64,000 nt of DNA, taken from Streptomyces sp. AJS327. Its GTDB lineage: Bacteria; Actinomycetota; Actinomycetes; Streptomycetales; Streptomycetaceae. Position 1 is the stretch's first letter, and every line of letters starts with the position of its first letter. Of the stretch, positions 28,701 through 46,100 are shown in pieces. The notes beneath the pieces were generated by a model that had not been told where the DNA came from, did no database searches, and was given only the letters and a program-made list of their open reading frames with translations. Made by a program: the position numbers and the translations under genes. The stretch is taken from positions 1 through 64,000 of the forward strand of contig NZ_SKBR01000002.1 of NCBI RefSeq assembly GCF_013450295.1, given 5' to 3'.

Positions 28701-29867
28701 GGCGCCGAGGTCCGTGTGGCCGCCTGTGACGTGTCGCGCCGGGACGAGGTCGCCGCCCTGCTCGACGGCGTCGACCCCGGCCACCGGCTTACCGGCGTGG
28801 TGCACGCCGCCGGAGTGGCCGACGACGCCGTCATCGGCTCGCTGACCCCGGAACGCGTCGCCACGGTCCTCGCCGCCAAGGCCGAATCGGCCTGGCACCT
28901 ACATGAGTTGACCCGCGACGCCGACCTGGCCATGTTCACCCTGTTCTCCTCGGTGGCCGGTCTCGTCGGGGCTCCCGGACAGGGCAACTACGCCGCCGCC
29001 AACACCTTCCTGGACGCGCTCGCCGAACACCGTCACGCCCGTGGACTGCCCGCGCAGTCCCAGGCGTGGGGACTCTGGGCGCAGCGCAGCGGAATCAGCG
29101 GGCACCTCACGGACGACGACCTGGCCCGCGTCGCGCGTTCCGGGATGGTGCCGCTGACCAGCGAGGCCGGCCTGCGGATGTGGGACCACGCCCGCGACCG
29201 CGCCGACCTGCCCCACCTGGCACTGCTGCAACTCGACCCACGCCACCGGCAGACGCACCCGCTGCTGGCCGACCCGTCCGGAACCGCCGGACGTACGACC
29301 CGCGCACGTGGCGCCACGGCCGGTGATGGGCGGGCCGCCCGCGAGCGATTGGCCACCCTGACCGGCGCCGAACGCCGCCGGGCACTGCTCAACCTGGTGC
29401 GGGAGCACGCGGCGGGGGTCCTCGGCCACCCCGACATCGAGACCGTCGAGGACGAACGGGCCTTCAAGGACCTCGGGTTCGACTCGCTGACCGGCATCGA
29501 GCTGCGTAACCGGCTCAACGCCGCCGTCGGAGTGTCGCTGCGGGCCACCCTGGTCTTCGACCATCCGACCCCGGCCGCCCTCGCCGACCACCTGGACCAG
29601 CGGGTCACGGCGGACGCCGGGGCCTCGGCCACCACCGGCGAGGCGGACACGTCCGACGAGGACCTCACCGAGGCCGAGTTCCGCCGGGCACTGGCCACCA
29701 TCCCCTTCCAGACCATCCGCGACGCCGGACTCACCGGCCCGCTGCTGCGGCTCGCCCGCGGCGACGACCGTCCCCCGGCCGAGCCGGAGGACGACCGACC
29801 CGGAGAGATCGATGCCATGGACGCCGACGAGTTGATCCGCATCGCCCTCGACACGCTCGACGACTGA
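13629..29867 (+). CDS. Modular type I polyketide synthase, modules 4, 5 and 6 (5412 aa)
   Basis: Three complete elongation modules. Domains by residue: N-terminal coiled-coil docking 1-33; KS 34-463, AT 587-951, KR 1010-1420, ACP 1513-1599; KS 1624-2053, AT 2174-2533, KR 2600-3010, ACP 3090-3174; KS 3191-3618, AT 3734-4098, DH 4109-4408, ER 4646-4968, KR 4972-5162, ACP 5240-5327; C-terminal docking 5334-5412. All ATs have GHSVG and HAFH, predicting malonyl-CoA. Module 4 KR has Ala in place of the catalytic Ser; module 5 KR is A1-type; module 6 is fully reducing. The start is fixed by the docking helix (MTEDAKLLDYLKRATTEL) and by GGGAGGT at 13614-13620, 8 nt upstream. The KS3'-AT part of module 4 and the AT-DH part of module 6 are written in GT-skewed codons. 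Confident as a PKS; the oxidation state set by module 4 is uncertain. Confidence 0.98.
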   Translation: MTEDAKLLDYLKRATTELRQTRRQLKESEARQREPLAIVAMSCRFPGGVASPEDLWDLVAARADAISDFPTNRGWDLDALYDPDPDNSGTTYVREGGFLSDADQFDAELFGISPREALAMSPQQRLLLETSWQLFERAALDPTGLTGRRIGVFVGLNGQDYATRLPTVPEEVEGYLGIGTAASVVSGRLSYVFGLEGPAVTVDTACSSSLVAMHLAAQALRSGECSLAVAGGATVMSAPDTFVEFSRQRGLAPDGRCKAFAAGADGTSWGEGVGLVLLERLSDAMANGHQVLAVLSGSAVNQDGASNGLTAPNGPSQQRVIRQALSNAGIAAIDVDVVEAHGTGTSLGDPIEADALLATYGQDRAGGRPLWLGSVKSNIGHTQAAAGVAGVIKMVMAMRHGSLPATLHVDEPSPHVDWSSGEVRLLTESVPWEVSDSRVRRAGVSSFGVSGTNAHVILEEAPALEESAEVVESGSGSDVVSGLVAGELGLVPWVVSGRGGVGLRGQAARLAGFVRERVVAGERVDVAGVAAGLVGRAGLEDRAVVVGSGVEGLLSGLDAVAEGGVSVSASSVGVEGVVVGSSVGGKLAVLFTGQGSQFVGMGAELYGRFGVFAGVVDEVCEVADGLLPGPLRPVLFGEDGQDGVGGDGQDGVGGDGGGGVGEGLLGETVFAQVGLVALEVGLWRVLEECGVCPDVLIGHSVGEVSAAVASGVLSLSDAVRLVCARGRLMQGLASGGVMVSVAAPVAEVEGRVEGLEGVWIAAVNGPEAVVLAGEAEAVGGVVGMLSGEGFRTRWLPVSHAFHTPLMDPILEEFAREIAGLSFGPGRIPVVSTVSGGVVGSDFGGVAYWVEHACRPVRFGDAVGVARGLGVRVWAEVGPQPALTAVLGGCEGEVSAVFMRRGRDQVAGVLTGLARLHVHGVGVDWRRLLPRGAGSVELPTYAFQRRRYWLEATASAEAETLVDAGSIAFWEAVERQDLAALGLDENTVPAEVLPALSAWRRTYQERQTVDGWRYHVAWRSVPEPNSREMSDTWLRSTWLVVGHEGGETARLVEMVGRAGARAEVLTVEPGTDRALLADRLRAMSADGEPLAGVLSALTLPGGRPLDHEVSLADSLALLQALGDVGVGAPLWCLTSGAVGTGGTDTVCEPEAAAVWGLGRVACLEHPDRWGGLVDLPSLPDELAYRLLALVLSGATGEDQVAVRDAGLFACRLRRAPSGAATAATVGGASGEGEPGWSSRGTALITGGTGALGGHVARWLAERGVEHVLLLSRLGPHAPGAADLRRDLEALGARVTIRACDISVRAELAEAVAAVPADCPLTTVVHAAAVLDDAPLSAQTPDRLGAVLRAKATSARYLDELTRQLPLTSFVLFSAFGGVLGSAGQGNYAAANAVLDALAEQRRAAGLPATAIAWGAWAGDGMAARSSATALRLRRTGARPMAPDLALAAMGRALESGETTVAVADLDWPRFARTVTAARRNPLLDELPDAWNTEAVGGGWSPEVANALLPEAVRRLGALSGAERNAALLDLVREQAAAVLGHAEPTGIGSERPFRDLGFDSLTGLDLRNRLAAATGLTLPATLVFDHPTVGQLTAHLDSELHTEHVEFAEGTPERGTYLPAGAETDEPIAIVAVGCQLPGGVRSPEELWTLLADGVDAMDEFPTDRGWDLARLFDADADRPGTSYVRHGGFLSGAAEFDAAFFGISPREAVAMDPQQRLLLETSWEVLERAGIDPSTLRGSRTGVFAGTNGQDYAGLLADVPDGEDFAATGNAASVLSGRVAYVLGLEGPAVTVDTACSASLVSIHLASQALRRQECSLALAGGVTVMSTPAAFVGFSRQRGLAPDGRCKPFSARADGTAWGEGVAVLLLERLSDAHRNGHPVLAMVRGSAVNQDGASNGLTAPNGPAQQRVIRAALADSALTPGDVDAVEAHGTGTVLGDPIEAQALIAAYGDRPADRPLRIGSIKSNIGHTQAAAGAAGVLKMVLALRHGTLPRTLHADEASPHVDWTAGEVSLLAESVPWERDGHPRRAGVSSFGVSGTNAHVIIEEAPDLPTTEPGPALVPGPVTEPVVADAELADQDPVTGPPSEEAPPFLLSARDATTLAAQADRLHTHLTTHPRLTLPDVAHSLATTRAALEHRAVVLAPDRDQLLSSLAALGDGEPAPGVLRGVAAEPRVAVLFAGQGSQSVGMGRALHSRYPEYAARLDEVCAAFAPHLDRPLLDVLHAEPGTDEAELLDQTHYTQPALFAVEVALYRLLEGWGLRPDYLLGHSVGELTAAHVAGVLSLPEAARLVAARGQLMWDLPAGGAMLSVNAAPEDLAPLLDGRAHEISVAAVNGPAATVLSGDEHAIRDIAAHCAEQGLKTRRLRVSHAFHSHHMDDMLAAFDDVASQLDLRPPRVPIVSNVTGTALTEDQATSSDYWVRHVREAVQFRDGIHWLHSRGVTVFLELGPDGVLSGMGTECLTGTGTGTGTGTEVAFVPALRHAWPEPRAVTAAIGELHTHGVPLDWSAITTGWGGQRVPLPTYPFRRRRYWPEHTTSPTAPPPTNDPTETRFWTAVDQQDLASLTAALGVDETTPLPELLPALSTWRGRRKDESAVQTWRYRVTWRPLTELPNRPRLSGTWLVVAPSGSDSEPVTASALAALTRCGAHPQLLTVDPADTHADTALRTALTATDHPPAGILSLLPLDRRPHPGRPELTAGLTGTVLLTRTLAETDSEARLWCVTRGAVAADRITPVNDPAQAQIWGLGRVAALEHPRHWGGLADLPSEPDDTSYDRLCAVLAAGTREDQVAIRPTGVLGRRLTRPTTPATGVWQPRGTILVTGGTGGIGAHVARWLAHSGADHLVLASRGGPDSPGAAELAAELGPRVTIAACDVTDRRAVTDLTTRMAAAGHPIRAVFHAAGISRHAPVAATTPEEIADTVAAKVVGATVLHEEFADTTLDAFVLFSSIAAVWGSGGQAAYAAANAHLDALAELRRAQGLVATSVAWGAWANVGMAATEEAAGQLRLRGISVMDPDRAVLALRQALADEEPTITVADVDWKRFTPLFTGARPSPFLSDLPDAAHELVEPDEQPTGISGDMSQRVASLPEADGTQLLLDLVRSEAAAVLGHTNPDEIDQNRDFRGLGFDSLTSIQLRDRLTTATGSALPATLAFDHPTPAALASQLRVTLLGLRPDRPTTTPARSGDTAEPIAIVGMSCRYPGHVASPEDLWNLVATGGDAISAFPSDRGWDLDALYNPDPEHSGTSYAREGGFLAEAGEFDAAFFGISPREALAMDPQQRLLLEATWEVLERAHIDPESLRTSPTGVFVGTSVHDYVSLLGGAGGAAEGHLATGNAASVVSGRLAYVFGLEGPAVTVDTACSSSLVSLHLAAQALRSGECTLALAGGATVMSTPGAFIEFSRQRGLAPDGRCKPFASAADGTGWGEGVGVLLLERLSDAVANGHEVLAVVRGSAVNQDGASNGLTAPNGPSQQRVIRQALSNAGIAAIDVDVVEAHGTGTSLGDPIEAQALLATYGQDRAGDRPLWLGSVKSNIGHSQAASGVAGVIKMVMAMRHGSLPATLHVDEPSPHVDWSAGEVRLLTEPMAWQGEGRTRRAGVSSFGVSGTNAHVILEEPPSPATSVEVESVSVVGELGLVPWVVSGRGGVGLRGQAARLAGFVRECVAAGERVDVAGVAAGLVGRAGLEDRAVVVGSGVEGLLSGLDAVVEGGVSVSASSVGVEGVVVGSSVGGKLAVLFTGQGSQFVGMGAELYGRFGVFAGVVDEVCEVADGLLPGPLRPVLFGEDGQDGVGGDGQDGVGGDGGGGVGEGLLGETVFAQVGLVALEVGLWRVLEECGVCPDVLIGHSVGEVSAAVASGVLSLSDAVRLVCARGVLMQGLASGGVMVSVAAPVAEVEGRVEGLEGVWVAAVNGPEAVVLAGEAEAVGGVVGVLSGEGFRTRWLPVSHAFHTPLMDPILEEFAQRIEGLSFGPGRIPVVSTVSGGVVGSDFGGVAYWVEHACRPVRFGDAVGVARGLGVRVWAEVGPQPALTAVLGGCEGEVSAVFMRRGRDQVAGVLTGLARLHVHGVGVDWRRLLPRGAGSVELPTYAFQRRRYWVDGVVGSGVSGLSGWGLVGGGHGVLGARVSLAGGGVVWVGGLSVVGQSWLVDHGVGGVVVVPGTAFVDVVAYVGGEVGCGCVEELMLRAPLVVSEGEGARGVVVQVVVEDADGEGRRGVSVYSRPDTATSTSTSGGSSSGASSGSPGGGEVWTLHATGVLAPTPVSAEGFVPEWGWPPSGEVVAVEGIYDRLAGGGFDYGPVFRGLRGVWRDGWDVFAEVVLPDDPAGYVVHPALLDAVLHALAVTAGGDGEVAEFEGGMPFAFSGVTVYRSGARTLHARLRRQGSDGVCVEAVDPSGQPVVTIDSLVFRPVSEAALNPVRDTPLRMRWDQATVVTSVAGESEPPGVNGEFALVGEGWHSGVDAALSAVESGADVPSWVILDLPDGGDSGTVPERARTATEWLLGQLQAFLAAPALADARMLIRTRGAVITGPGDRDVDPAVTAVWGLARSAAAENPDRIHLLDTDTTGSPGNPGITGSADSTDATDARDGSVLARPTGPTGSVVGAEAAGGEVGVRELLTAVEAAGREQLALRGGVLLAPRLVPLDDDVLSVPDGTNWRLTPGGDTLDGLRLVADGAAPTPLASGEVRVAVRAAGLNFRDVMVALGMYPGRAALGAEGAGVVTEVGSGVAELAVGDRVMGLMPECFGPFTTVDARMVAPVPGDWTFAEAASVPIVFLTAWYALCDLAGLRAGERVLVHAGAGGVGMAAVQVARYLGAEVFATAHPSKWGTLRALGVAEDHIASSRDLDFGGRFAEVTEEQGVDVVLNSLAGEFIDASLELLPRGGRFIEMGKTDVRDGTSLPPGVTYRTFDLADPPPERIGAMLSELLALLARGELEPLPRTTWDLRAAPAAFRYLGQAKHTGKLVLTVPTPLDPDGTVLVTGGTGTLGALVARHLVTEHGVRHLLLAGRRGPSAPEAAELVEELERLGAEVRVAACDVSRRDEVAALLDGVDPGHRLTGVVHAAGVADDAVIGSLTPERVATVLAAKAESAWHLHELTRDADLAMFTLFSSVAGLVGAPGQGNYAAANTFLDALAEHRHARGLPAQSQAWGLWAQRSGISGHLTDDDLARVARSGMVPLTSEAGLRMWDHARDRADLPHLALLQLDPRHRQTHPLLADPSGTAGRTTRARGATAGDGRAARERLATLTGAERRRALLNLVREHAAGVLGHPDIETVEDERAFKDLGFDSLTGIELRNRLNAAVGVSLRATLVFDHPTPAALADHLDQRVTADAGASATTGEADTSDEDLTEAEFRRALATIPFQTIRDAGLTGPLLRLARGDDRPPAEPEDDRPGEIDAMDADELIRIALDTLDD
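13728..18425 (+). other. Module 4: KS-AT(malonyl)-KR(Ser to Ala)-ACP
   Basis: KS 13728-15015, Cys 14244. AT 15387-16480, Ser 15726 (GHSVG), HAFH 16023-16034. KR nucleotide-binding motif from 17343, LDD 17613-17621, Tyr 17784. The residue 13 before Tyr, normally the catalytic Ser of LFSS, is Ala (GCC 17745-17747). Lys, Tyr and Asn are kept. ACP Ser 18303. The keto group may stay unreduced or be reduced slowly; the sequence alone cannot decide. Confidence 0.9.
14714..16465 (+). repeat. GT-skewed GRINS-like block, KS 3' end and malonyl-AT of module 4
   Basis: The first malonyl-AT copy; near-identical copies lie at about 24520-25905, 41560-42950, 57300-58670 and 62005-63385. It includes a Gly/Asp-rich insertion in the AT at 15537-15617. 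Confidence 0.9.
18498..23150 (+). other. Module 5: KS-AT(malonyl)-KR(A1)-ACP
   Basis: KS 18498-19785, Cys 19014 (TACSAS). AT 20148-21225, Ser 20439, HAFH 20739-20750. KR has no LDD but carries Trp 22491, Ser 22476, Tyr 22515 and Gln three before Tyr, the A1 fingerprint for an L-hydroxyl. ACP Ser 23019. This module is written throughout in ordinary GC-rich codons and shows no GT-skewed block, unlike both neighbours. A short ACCGGC tandem repeat lies at the end of the AT. Confidence 0.93.
21018..21050 (+). repeat. ACCGGC hexanucleotide tandem repeat
   Basis: Five ACCGGC units and a final ACC encode alternating Thr-Gly near the end of the module 5 AT. It lies in normally coded DNA. Confidence 0.95.
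24420..26720 (+). repeat. GT-skewed GRINS-like block, AT and DH of module 6
   Basis: Covers the KS-AT linker, malonyl AT and most of the DH. Copies of AT plus DH lie in module 9 (41456-43860) and module 13 (from 61983). It is interrupted by a C-rich Ser/Thr linker at 26275-26340. Confidence 0.9.
27961..28130 (+). repeat. Short GT-skewed patch in the ER of module 6
   Basis: About 170 nt around the ER nucleotide-binding motif are GT-skewed, flanked by normal codons. The module 9 ER (44881-45060) encodes nearly the same protein in GC-rich codons, so the skew is not forced by the protein. Confidence 0.75.
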
Positions 29868-29874
29868 CGCATCC

Positions 29875-29878
29875 GGAG
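29875..29878 (+). promoter_or_regulatory. Ribosome-binding site deciding the gene 3 start
   Basis: GGAG here overlaps the GTG at 29878 and is correctly spaced (8 nt) only for ATG 29887, so the ATG is the likely start. Confidence 0.75.
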
Positions 29879-29886
29879 TGACGACC

Positions 29887-40095
<10,209 letters not shown>

Positions 40096-40127
40096 CACCC
40101 CTGCCCCGCTTGTCTGCAACACGTTGT

Positions 40128-40133
40128 GAGAGG
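40128..40133 (+). promoter_or_regulatory. Ribosome-binding site deciding the gene 4 start
   Basis: GAGAGG overlaps the GTG at 40126-40128 and lies 10 nt before ATG 40144, supporting the ATG as start. Confidence 0.7.
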
Positions 40134-40143
40134 CCCCACGAAA

Positions 40144-43100
40144 ATGGCTAACGAGGAACAGCTTCGGTCCTACCTCAGGTTCGTCACCACGGACCTGCAC
40201 GAGACGCGCCAGCGCCTGGAACAGTTGGAAGCCGAGCAGCACGCGCCCATCGCTATCGTGGGTATGAGCTGCCGCTTCCCCGGTGGAGTGCGTTCACCGG
40301 AGGAACTGTGGGACCTCGTCGCCGATGGCACCGACGCCATCTCCGAGTTCCCGACGGACCGGGGCTGGGACCTCGAATCGCTCTTCGACGACGACCCCGA
40401 CCAGACTGGTACCTCGTACACGTCGACGGGCGGATTCGTTTATGACGCAGGTGAGTTCGACGCCGGGTTCTTCGGAATCAGCCCCCGTGAGGCCCGCGCC
40501 ATGGATCCGCAACAGCGGCTCATCCTGGAGTGCACCTGGGAGGTCATCGAGCGCGCCGGGATCGACGCGAACACGCTGCGGAACACCAACACCGGTGTGT
40601 TCGTGGGAGCTTCAGCCCAGAGCTACGGCATGTTCGCCGACCACGCCGGTGAGGGTGGCGAAGGCTACTTCCTGACCGGGAACGCGGCGAGTGTGGTGTC
40701 GGGCCGACTCGCGTACGTCTTCGGCCTGGAGGGTCCGGCCGTGACGGTGGACACCGCCTGTTCCTCATCCCTGGTGTCCCTGCACCTCGCCGCCCAGGCC
40801 CTACGCGCGGGGGAGTGCTCGCTGGCGGTCGCCGGTGGCGTCGCCGTGATGTCGAACCCAGGTGCGTTCGTGGAGTTCAGCCGTCAGCGCGGCCTGGCGC
40901 CTGACGGTCGGTGTAAGCCGTTCGCGTCGGCGGCGGATGGTACGGGGTGGGGTGAGGGCGTCGGTGTTCTGCTGCTGGAGCGGTTGTCGGATGCGGTGGC
41001 CAACGGTCATGAGGTGTTGGCGGTGGTGCGTGGTTCGGCGGTCAATCAGGACGGTGCGTCGAACGGTTTGACGGCGCCGAACGGTCCGTCCCAACAGCGG
41101 GTGATCCGGCAGGCGTTGGCGAACGCTGGGCTGGGCGTGGGCGAGGTCGACGTGGTAGAGGCGCACGGCACCGGCACCACGCTGGGCGACCCGATCGAGG
41201 CCCAGGCCCTGCTGGCCACCTACGGGCAGGACCGTCCCGAGAACCGTCCGCTGTGGCTGGGTTCGGTGAAGTCCAACATCGGTCACACGCAGGCCGCTTC
41301 AGGCATGGCGGGTGTCATCAAGATGGTGATGGCCATGCGACACGGGAGCCTTCCCACGACGTTGCACGTGGATCAGCCGTCGCCGCATGTGGACTGGTCG
41401 GCGGGTGAGGTGCGACTGCTGACCGAACCCATGCCCTGGCAGGGCGAAGGACGAACACGTCGTGCGGGGGTGTCGTCGTTTGGTGTGAGTGGGACGAACG
41501 CGCACGTGATTTTGGAGGAGCCGCCCGCCCCGGCGACGTCCGTTGAGGTGGAGTCGGTGTCTGTGGTGGGGGAGTTGGGGTTGGTGCCGTGGGTGGTGTC
41601 GGGTCGTGGGGGTGTGGGGTTGCGGGGTCAGGCTGCGCGGTTGGCGGGGTTTGTGCGGGAGTGTGTTGCGGCGGGTGAGCGGGTTGATGTGGCGGGTGTG
41701 GCTGCGGGGTTGGTGGGTCGTGCGGGGTTGGAGGATCGTGCTGTGGTGGTGGGGTCTGGTGTGGAGGGGTTGTTGTCGGGGTTGGATGCGGTGGCTGAGG
41801 GCGGGGTGTCAGCTTCGAGTGTTGGGGTTGAGGGTGTGGTTGTGGGTTCGTCTGTGGGTGGGAAGTTGGCGGTGTTGTTTACGGGGCAGGGGTCGCAGTT
41901 TGTGGGGATGGGTGCGGAGTTGTATGGGCGGTTTGGTGTGTTCGCGGGTGTGGTGGATGAGGTGTGTGAGGTGGCGGATGGGTTGTTGCCTGGGCCGTTG
42001 CGTCCGGTGTTGTTCGGCCAGGACGGCCAGGACGGCCAGGACGGCCAGGACGGCGAGGACGGTGTGGGTGGGGGCGGTGTGGGTGAGGGGTTGTTGGGGG
42101 AGACGGTGTTTGCGCAGGTGGGGTTGGTGGCGTTGGAGGTGGGGTTGTGGCGTGTGTTGGAGGAGTGTGGGGTGTGTCCGGATGTGTTGATTGGGCATTC
42201 GGTGGGGGAGGTCAGTGCGGCTGTGGCGTCGGGTGTGTTGAGTTTGTCGGATGCGGTGCGGTTGGTGTGTGCGCGGGGGGTTTTGATGCAGGGGTTGGCG
42301 TCGGGTGGGGTGATGGTTTCGGTGGCGGCGTCGGTGGCGGAGGTTGAGGGGCGGGTTGAGGGGTTGGAGGGTGTGTGGGTAGCTGCTGTGAATGGTCCGG
42401 AGGCGGTGGTGTTGGCGGGGGAGGCGGAGGCGGTTGGTGGTGTGGTGGGGGTGTTGTCGGGTGAGGGGTTTCGGACGCGGTGGTTGCCGGTTAGTCACGC
42501 TTTTCATACTCCGTTGATGGACCCGATTTTGGAGGAGTTCGCTCAGCGGATTGAGGGTTTGTCGTTTGGTCCGGGGCGGATTCCTGTGGTTTCGACGGTG
42601 TCGGGTGGGGTGGTGGGTTCGGATTTTGGTGGTGTGGCGTATTGGGTGGAGCATGCGCGTCGGCCGGTGCGGTTTGGTGATGCGGTGGGGGTGGCGCGGG
42701 GGTTGGGTGTGCGGGTGTGGGCTGAGGTGGGTCCGCAGCCGGCGTTGACGGCGGTGTTGGGTGGGTGTGAGGGGGAGGTGTCGGCGGTGTTCATGCGTCG
42801 TGGGCGGGACCAGGTGGCGGGGGTGTTGACTGGTTTGGCTCGGCTGCATGTTCATGGGGTGGGGGTGGATTGGCGGCGGCTTCTGCCCCGGGGTGCGGGG
42901 TCGGTGGAGTTGCCGACGTACGCCTTCCAGCGGCGGCGTTTTTGGGTGGATGGGGTTGTGGGGTCTGGGGTTTCGGGGTTGTCGGGGTGGGGGTTGGTGG
43001 GTGGGGGGCATGGGGTGTTGGGTGCGCGGGTGTCGTTGGCTGGTGGGGGTGTGGTGTGGGTGGGTGGTTTGTCGGTGGTGGGGCAGTCGTGGTTGGTTGA

Positions 43101-46100
43101 TCATGGTGTGGGTGGTGTGGTGGTGGTGCCGGGGACGGCGTTTGTGGATGTGGTGGCGTATGTGGGGGGTGAGGTGGGGTGTGGGTGTGTGGAGGAGTTG
43201 ATGTTGCGGGCGCCGTTGGTGGTGTCTGAGGGTGAGGGTGCGCGGGGTGTGGTGGTGCAGGTGGTGGTGGAGGATGCGGATGGGGAGGGTCGGCGTGGGG
43301 TGAGTGTCTACTCCCGTCCCGATACCGCAACCAGCACCAGCGCCAGCGGTGGGAGTGGGAATGTGGCTGATGGTGAGGTGTGGACGTTGCATGCGACGGG
43401 TGTGCTCGCGCCGACTCCCGTCAGTGCGGAGGGGTTTGTGCCGGAGTGGGGGTGGCCGCCGTCGGGTGAGGTGGTGGCTGTTGAGGGGATCTATGATCGG
43501 TTGGCTGGGGGTGGGTTTGATTATGGTCCGGTGTTTCGGGGGTTGCGGGGGGTGTGGCGGGATGGGTGGGATGTGTTCGCGGAGGTGGTGTTGCCGGATG
43601 ATCCGGCGGGGTATGTGGTGCATCCGGCGTTGTTGGACGCGGTGTTGCATGCGTTGGCCGTCACCGCTGGCGGTGACGGGGAGGTCGCTGAGTTCGAGGG
43701 TGGGATGCCGTTCGCGTTCAGTGGTGTGACTGTCTATCGGTCTGGTGCGCGGACGCTGCACGCGCGGCTGCGGCGTCAGGGGTCCGATGGGGTATGTGTG
43801 GAGGCTGTTGATCCGAGCGGGCAGCCGGTTGTCACCATCGACTCCCTCGTCTTCCGGCCGATCAACCAGCAGACTCTCGCGGGTTCCTCGGCGTCCGAGC
43901 CGCGGCTTCTGCGGATGCGGTGGTCGTCGGCGTCAGAGTTGGTCGATGCCCGTGCGGAGGAATCGACGGCCGACTGGGTGCTCGTGGGTGACGCGAGAGA
44001 CGGGTACGCGGATCTGGCCGCGCTGGCCCAGGCGTTGCCGGACGGGGCGGAATCACCCTCGCTCGTGGTGTTGTCAACGTGCGGTGATACGGGGCGAGTT
44101 GAGGCCGGTGAGGACGGAGCGGCGCGCGCCGAATCAATGGTGGTGCGCCTGCTGGGCGAGATACAGGAGTTCCTCGCGTCTCCGAAGCTGAACGACGCAC
44201 GGTTGCTGGTGCTCACCCGGGGCGCGGTGACCACGGAGGATCCGCTGCACCCCGTGGACCCCGCGATGTCCGCGGTCTGGGGCATGGTGCGATCCGCGCA
44301 GACGGAACACCCTGAGCGATTCCTTCTCCTGGACCTCGACCCGCAGACCGATGCGGCGGATGAGCACTCCCTCCTTGAGCGGATGCTGCCTGCCGTACGG
44401 TCTGGCGAACTCGACCAGTTGGCGGTGCGCGGAGGGGAGTTGATCGCACCGGCGCTCGCGGAGGTCGACGAGACCGACGACTTGAGGCTTCCGGAGGACG
44501 GACCGTGGCGCCTGTCAGCCGGACCGGGCGGGACGCTGACGGAACTGACCCCGGTTCCCCACCCGGAGGCGGCCGGACCGCTGCCGTCCGGGACAATTCG
44601 GTTGTCGATGCGGGCCACCGGTCTCAACTTCCGGGACGTCCTGATCGCGTTGGGCATGTATCCGGATGACGCGACGATCGGCAGTGAGGGCGCCGGCGTG
44701 GTGACAGAGGTCGCTCCGGACGTCACTGAACTGGCCGTCGGCGACCGGGTTCTGGGCCTGATGTCTGAGTCGTTCGGTGACGTGGTGGTGGCCGACGCGC
44801 GGACGGTGGCGCCGATCCCCGAAGGGTGGTCGTTCGCAGAGGCGGCCTCGGTGCCGGTGGCGTTTCTGACGGCGTACTACTCGCTGGTGCACCTCGCCGA
44901 CCTCCGTTGCGGTGAGCGTGTGCTCATCCACGCGGGGACGGGCGGTGTCGGAATGGCGGCCGTCCAGCTGGCACGGCACCTCGGGGCGGACGTGTTCGCG
45001 ACGGCGCACCCGTCGAAGTGGGAGACGCTGCGGGGACTTGGACTGTCCGACGACCGGATCGCCTCCTCCCGGGACCTCGACTTCCGTACCTCGTTCCTCG
45101 ACGCGACATACGGGGAGGGGCTCGATGTGGTGCTGAACTCCCTGGCGGGGGAGTTCATTGACGCGTCGCTCGAACTGCTGCCGCGTGGCGGTCGGTTCAT
45201 CGAGATGGGCAAGACCGACGTCCGGGACGGGACGTCCCTGCCGCCCGGCGTCACCTACCGCACCTTCGACCTGTCCGAACCGGAACCCACCACCATCGGG
45301 GAGATGCTCTCCCAGCTGCTGGCGCTGTTCACCGAGGGACGACTTGAGCTGCTGCCGATGACGGCATGGGACGTGCGCCGCACGCCCGCGGCGTTCCGCC
45401 ACCTCAGCCAGGCTCGCCATGTCGGCAAGAACGTGCTGACCCTGCCGGTGCCCTTCGATCCGGAGGGTGTGGTGGTGGTGTCGGGTGGTACGGGTGTGTT
45501 GGGTGGTGTGGTGTCGGAGTGGTTGGTGTCGGAGTGGGGTGTGCGGCGTTTGGTGTTGGTGGGTCGGCGGGGTTTGGTGGGTTCGGTGGTGGGTGTGGTG
45601 GAGCGGTTGCGTGGGTTGGGTGTGGTGGTGGATGTGGTGGCGGCTGATGTGTCGTGTCGGGGTGGGGTGGAGGGGGTTGTGGATGGTGTGGTGTCGGGTG
45701 GTGGTGTGGTGTCGGGGGTGGTGCATTTGGCGGGTGTGGTGGATGACGGGGTGGTGGGTTCGTTGTCGGGGGATCGGGTGGGTGTGGTGATGGGTGGTAA
45801 GGCGGGTGGGGCGTGGTGGTTGAGTGAGGTGACGCGTGGTTTTGATTTGTCGTTTTTTGTGGTGTTTTCGTCGGTTGCTGGTGTGGTGGGTTCTCCGGGG
45901 CAGGCGAATTATGCGGCGGCGAATGGGTTTGTGGATGGGTTGGTGGGGTGGCGGCGGTCTCGTGGGTTGGTGGGTCAGTCGGTGGCGTGGGGGTTGTGGG
46001 ATGTGGAGGAGGGGATGGCTGGAGGGCTCAGCGACGGCGACGTAGCCCGCATGGCGCGCGGTGGCGTTACCGGACTCTCACCGGCAGAGGGGATGGCGTT

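Larger units (their letters stand above)
23199..29607 (+). other. Module 6: KS-AT(malonyl)-DH-ER-KR-ACP (fully reducing)
   Basis: KS 23199-24480, Cys 23715. AT 24828-25920, Ser 25167, HAFH 25464-25475. DH 25953-26850, His 26070 in HxxxGxxxxP, Asp 26622, YGPVF kept. ER about 27564-28530 with nucleotide-binding HAGAGGVGMA from 28008. KR from 28542 with ADD (28818-28826) in the LDD position and Tyr 28989. ACP Ser 29484. All catalytic residues I can place are present, so a methylene is predicted. Confidence 0.94.

Noticed and set aside
24771..28898. Very long open reading frames on the minus strand, e.g. 24771-28898, 33865-37962, 7546-11703, 46261-48885 and 60602-63868
   Set aside because: They encode His/Pro/Thr/Arg-rich low-complexity peptides antisense to intact PKS domains. 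Stops on the minus strand need TTA, CTA or TCA on the plus strand, which the GT-skewed and GC-rich codons rarely contain. They are artefacts of base composition.
29878..29886. GTG 29878 as start of gene 3, and likewise GTG 40126 for gene 4
   Set aside because: The GGAG and GAGAGG Shine-Dalgarno sequences overlap these GTGs and are properly spaced only for ATG 29887 and ATG 40144, which also give typical docking-domain N-termini.
40096..40143. Possible promoter or terminator in the intergenic gaps at 40096-40143 and 55811-55849
   Set aside because: The gaps are under 50 nt, show no convincing -35/-10 pair or hairpin with a T-run, and sit between co-directional genes of one assembly line.
42016..42060. 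Direct-repeat runs considered as a CRISPR array or regulatory iterons
   Set aside because: The units are 9 bp, perfectly in frame within an AT domain, and lack unique spacers.
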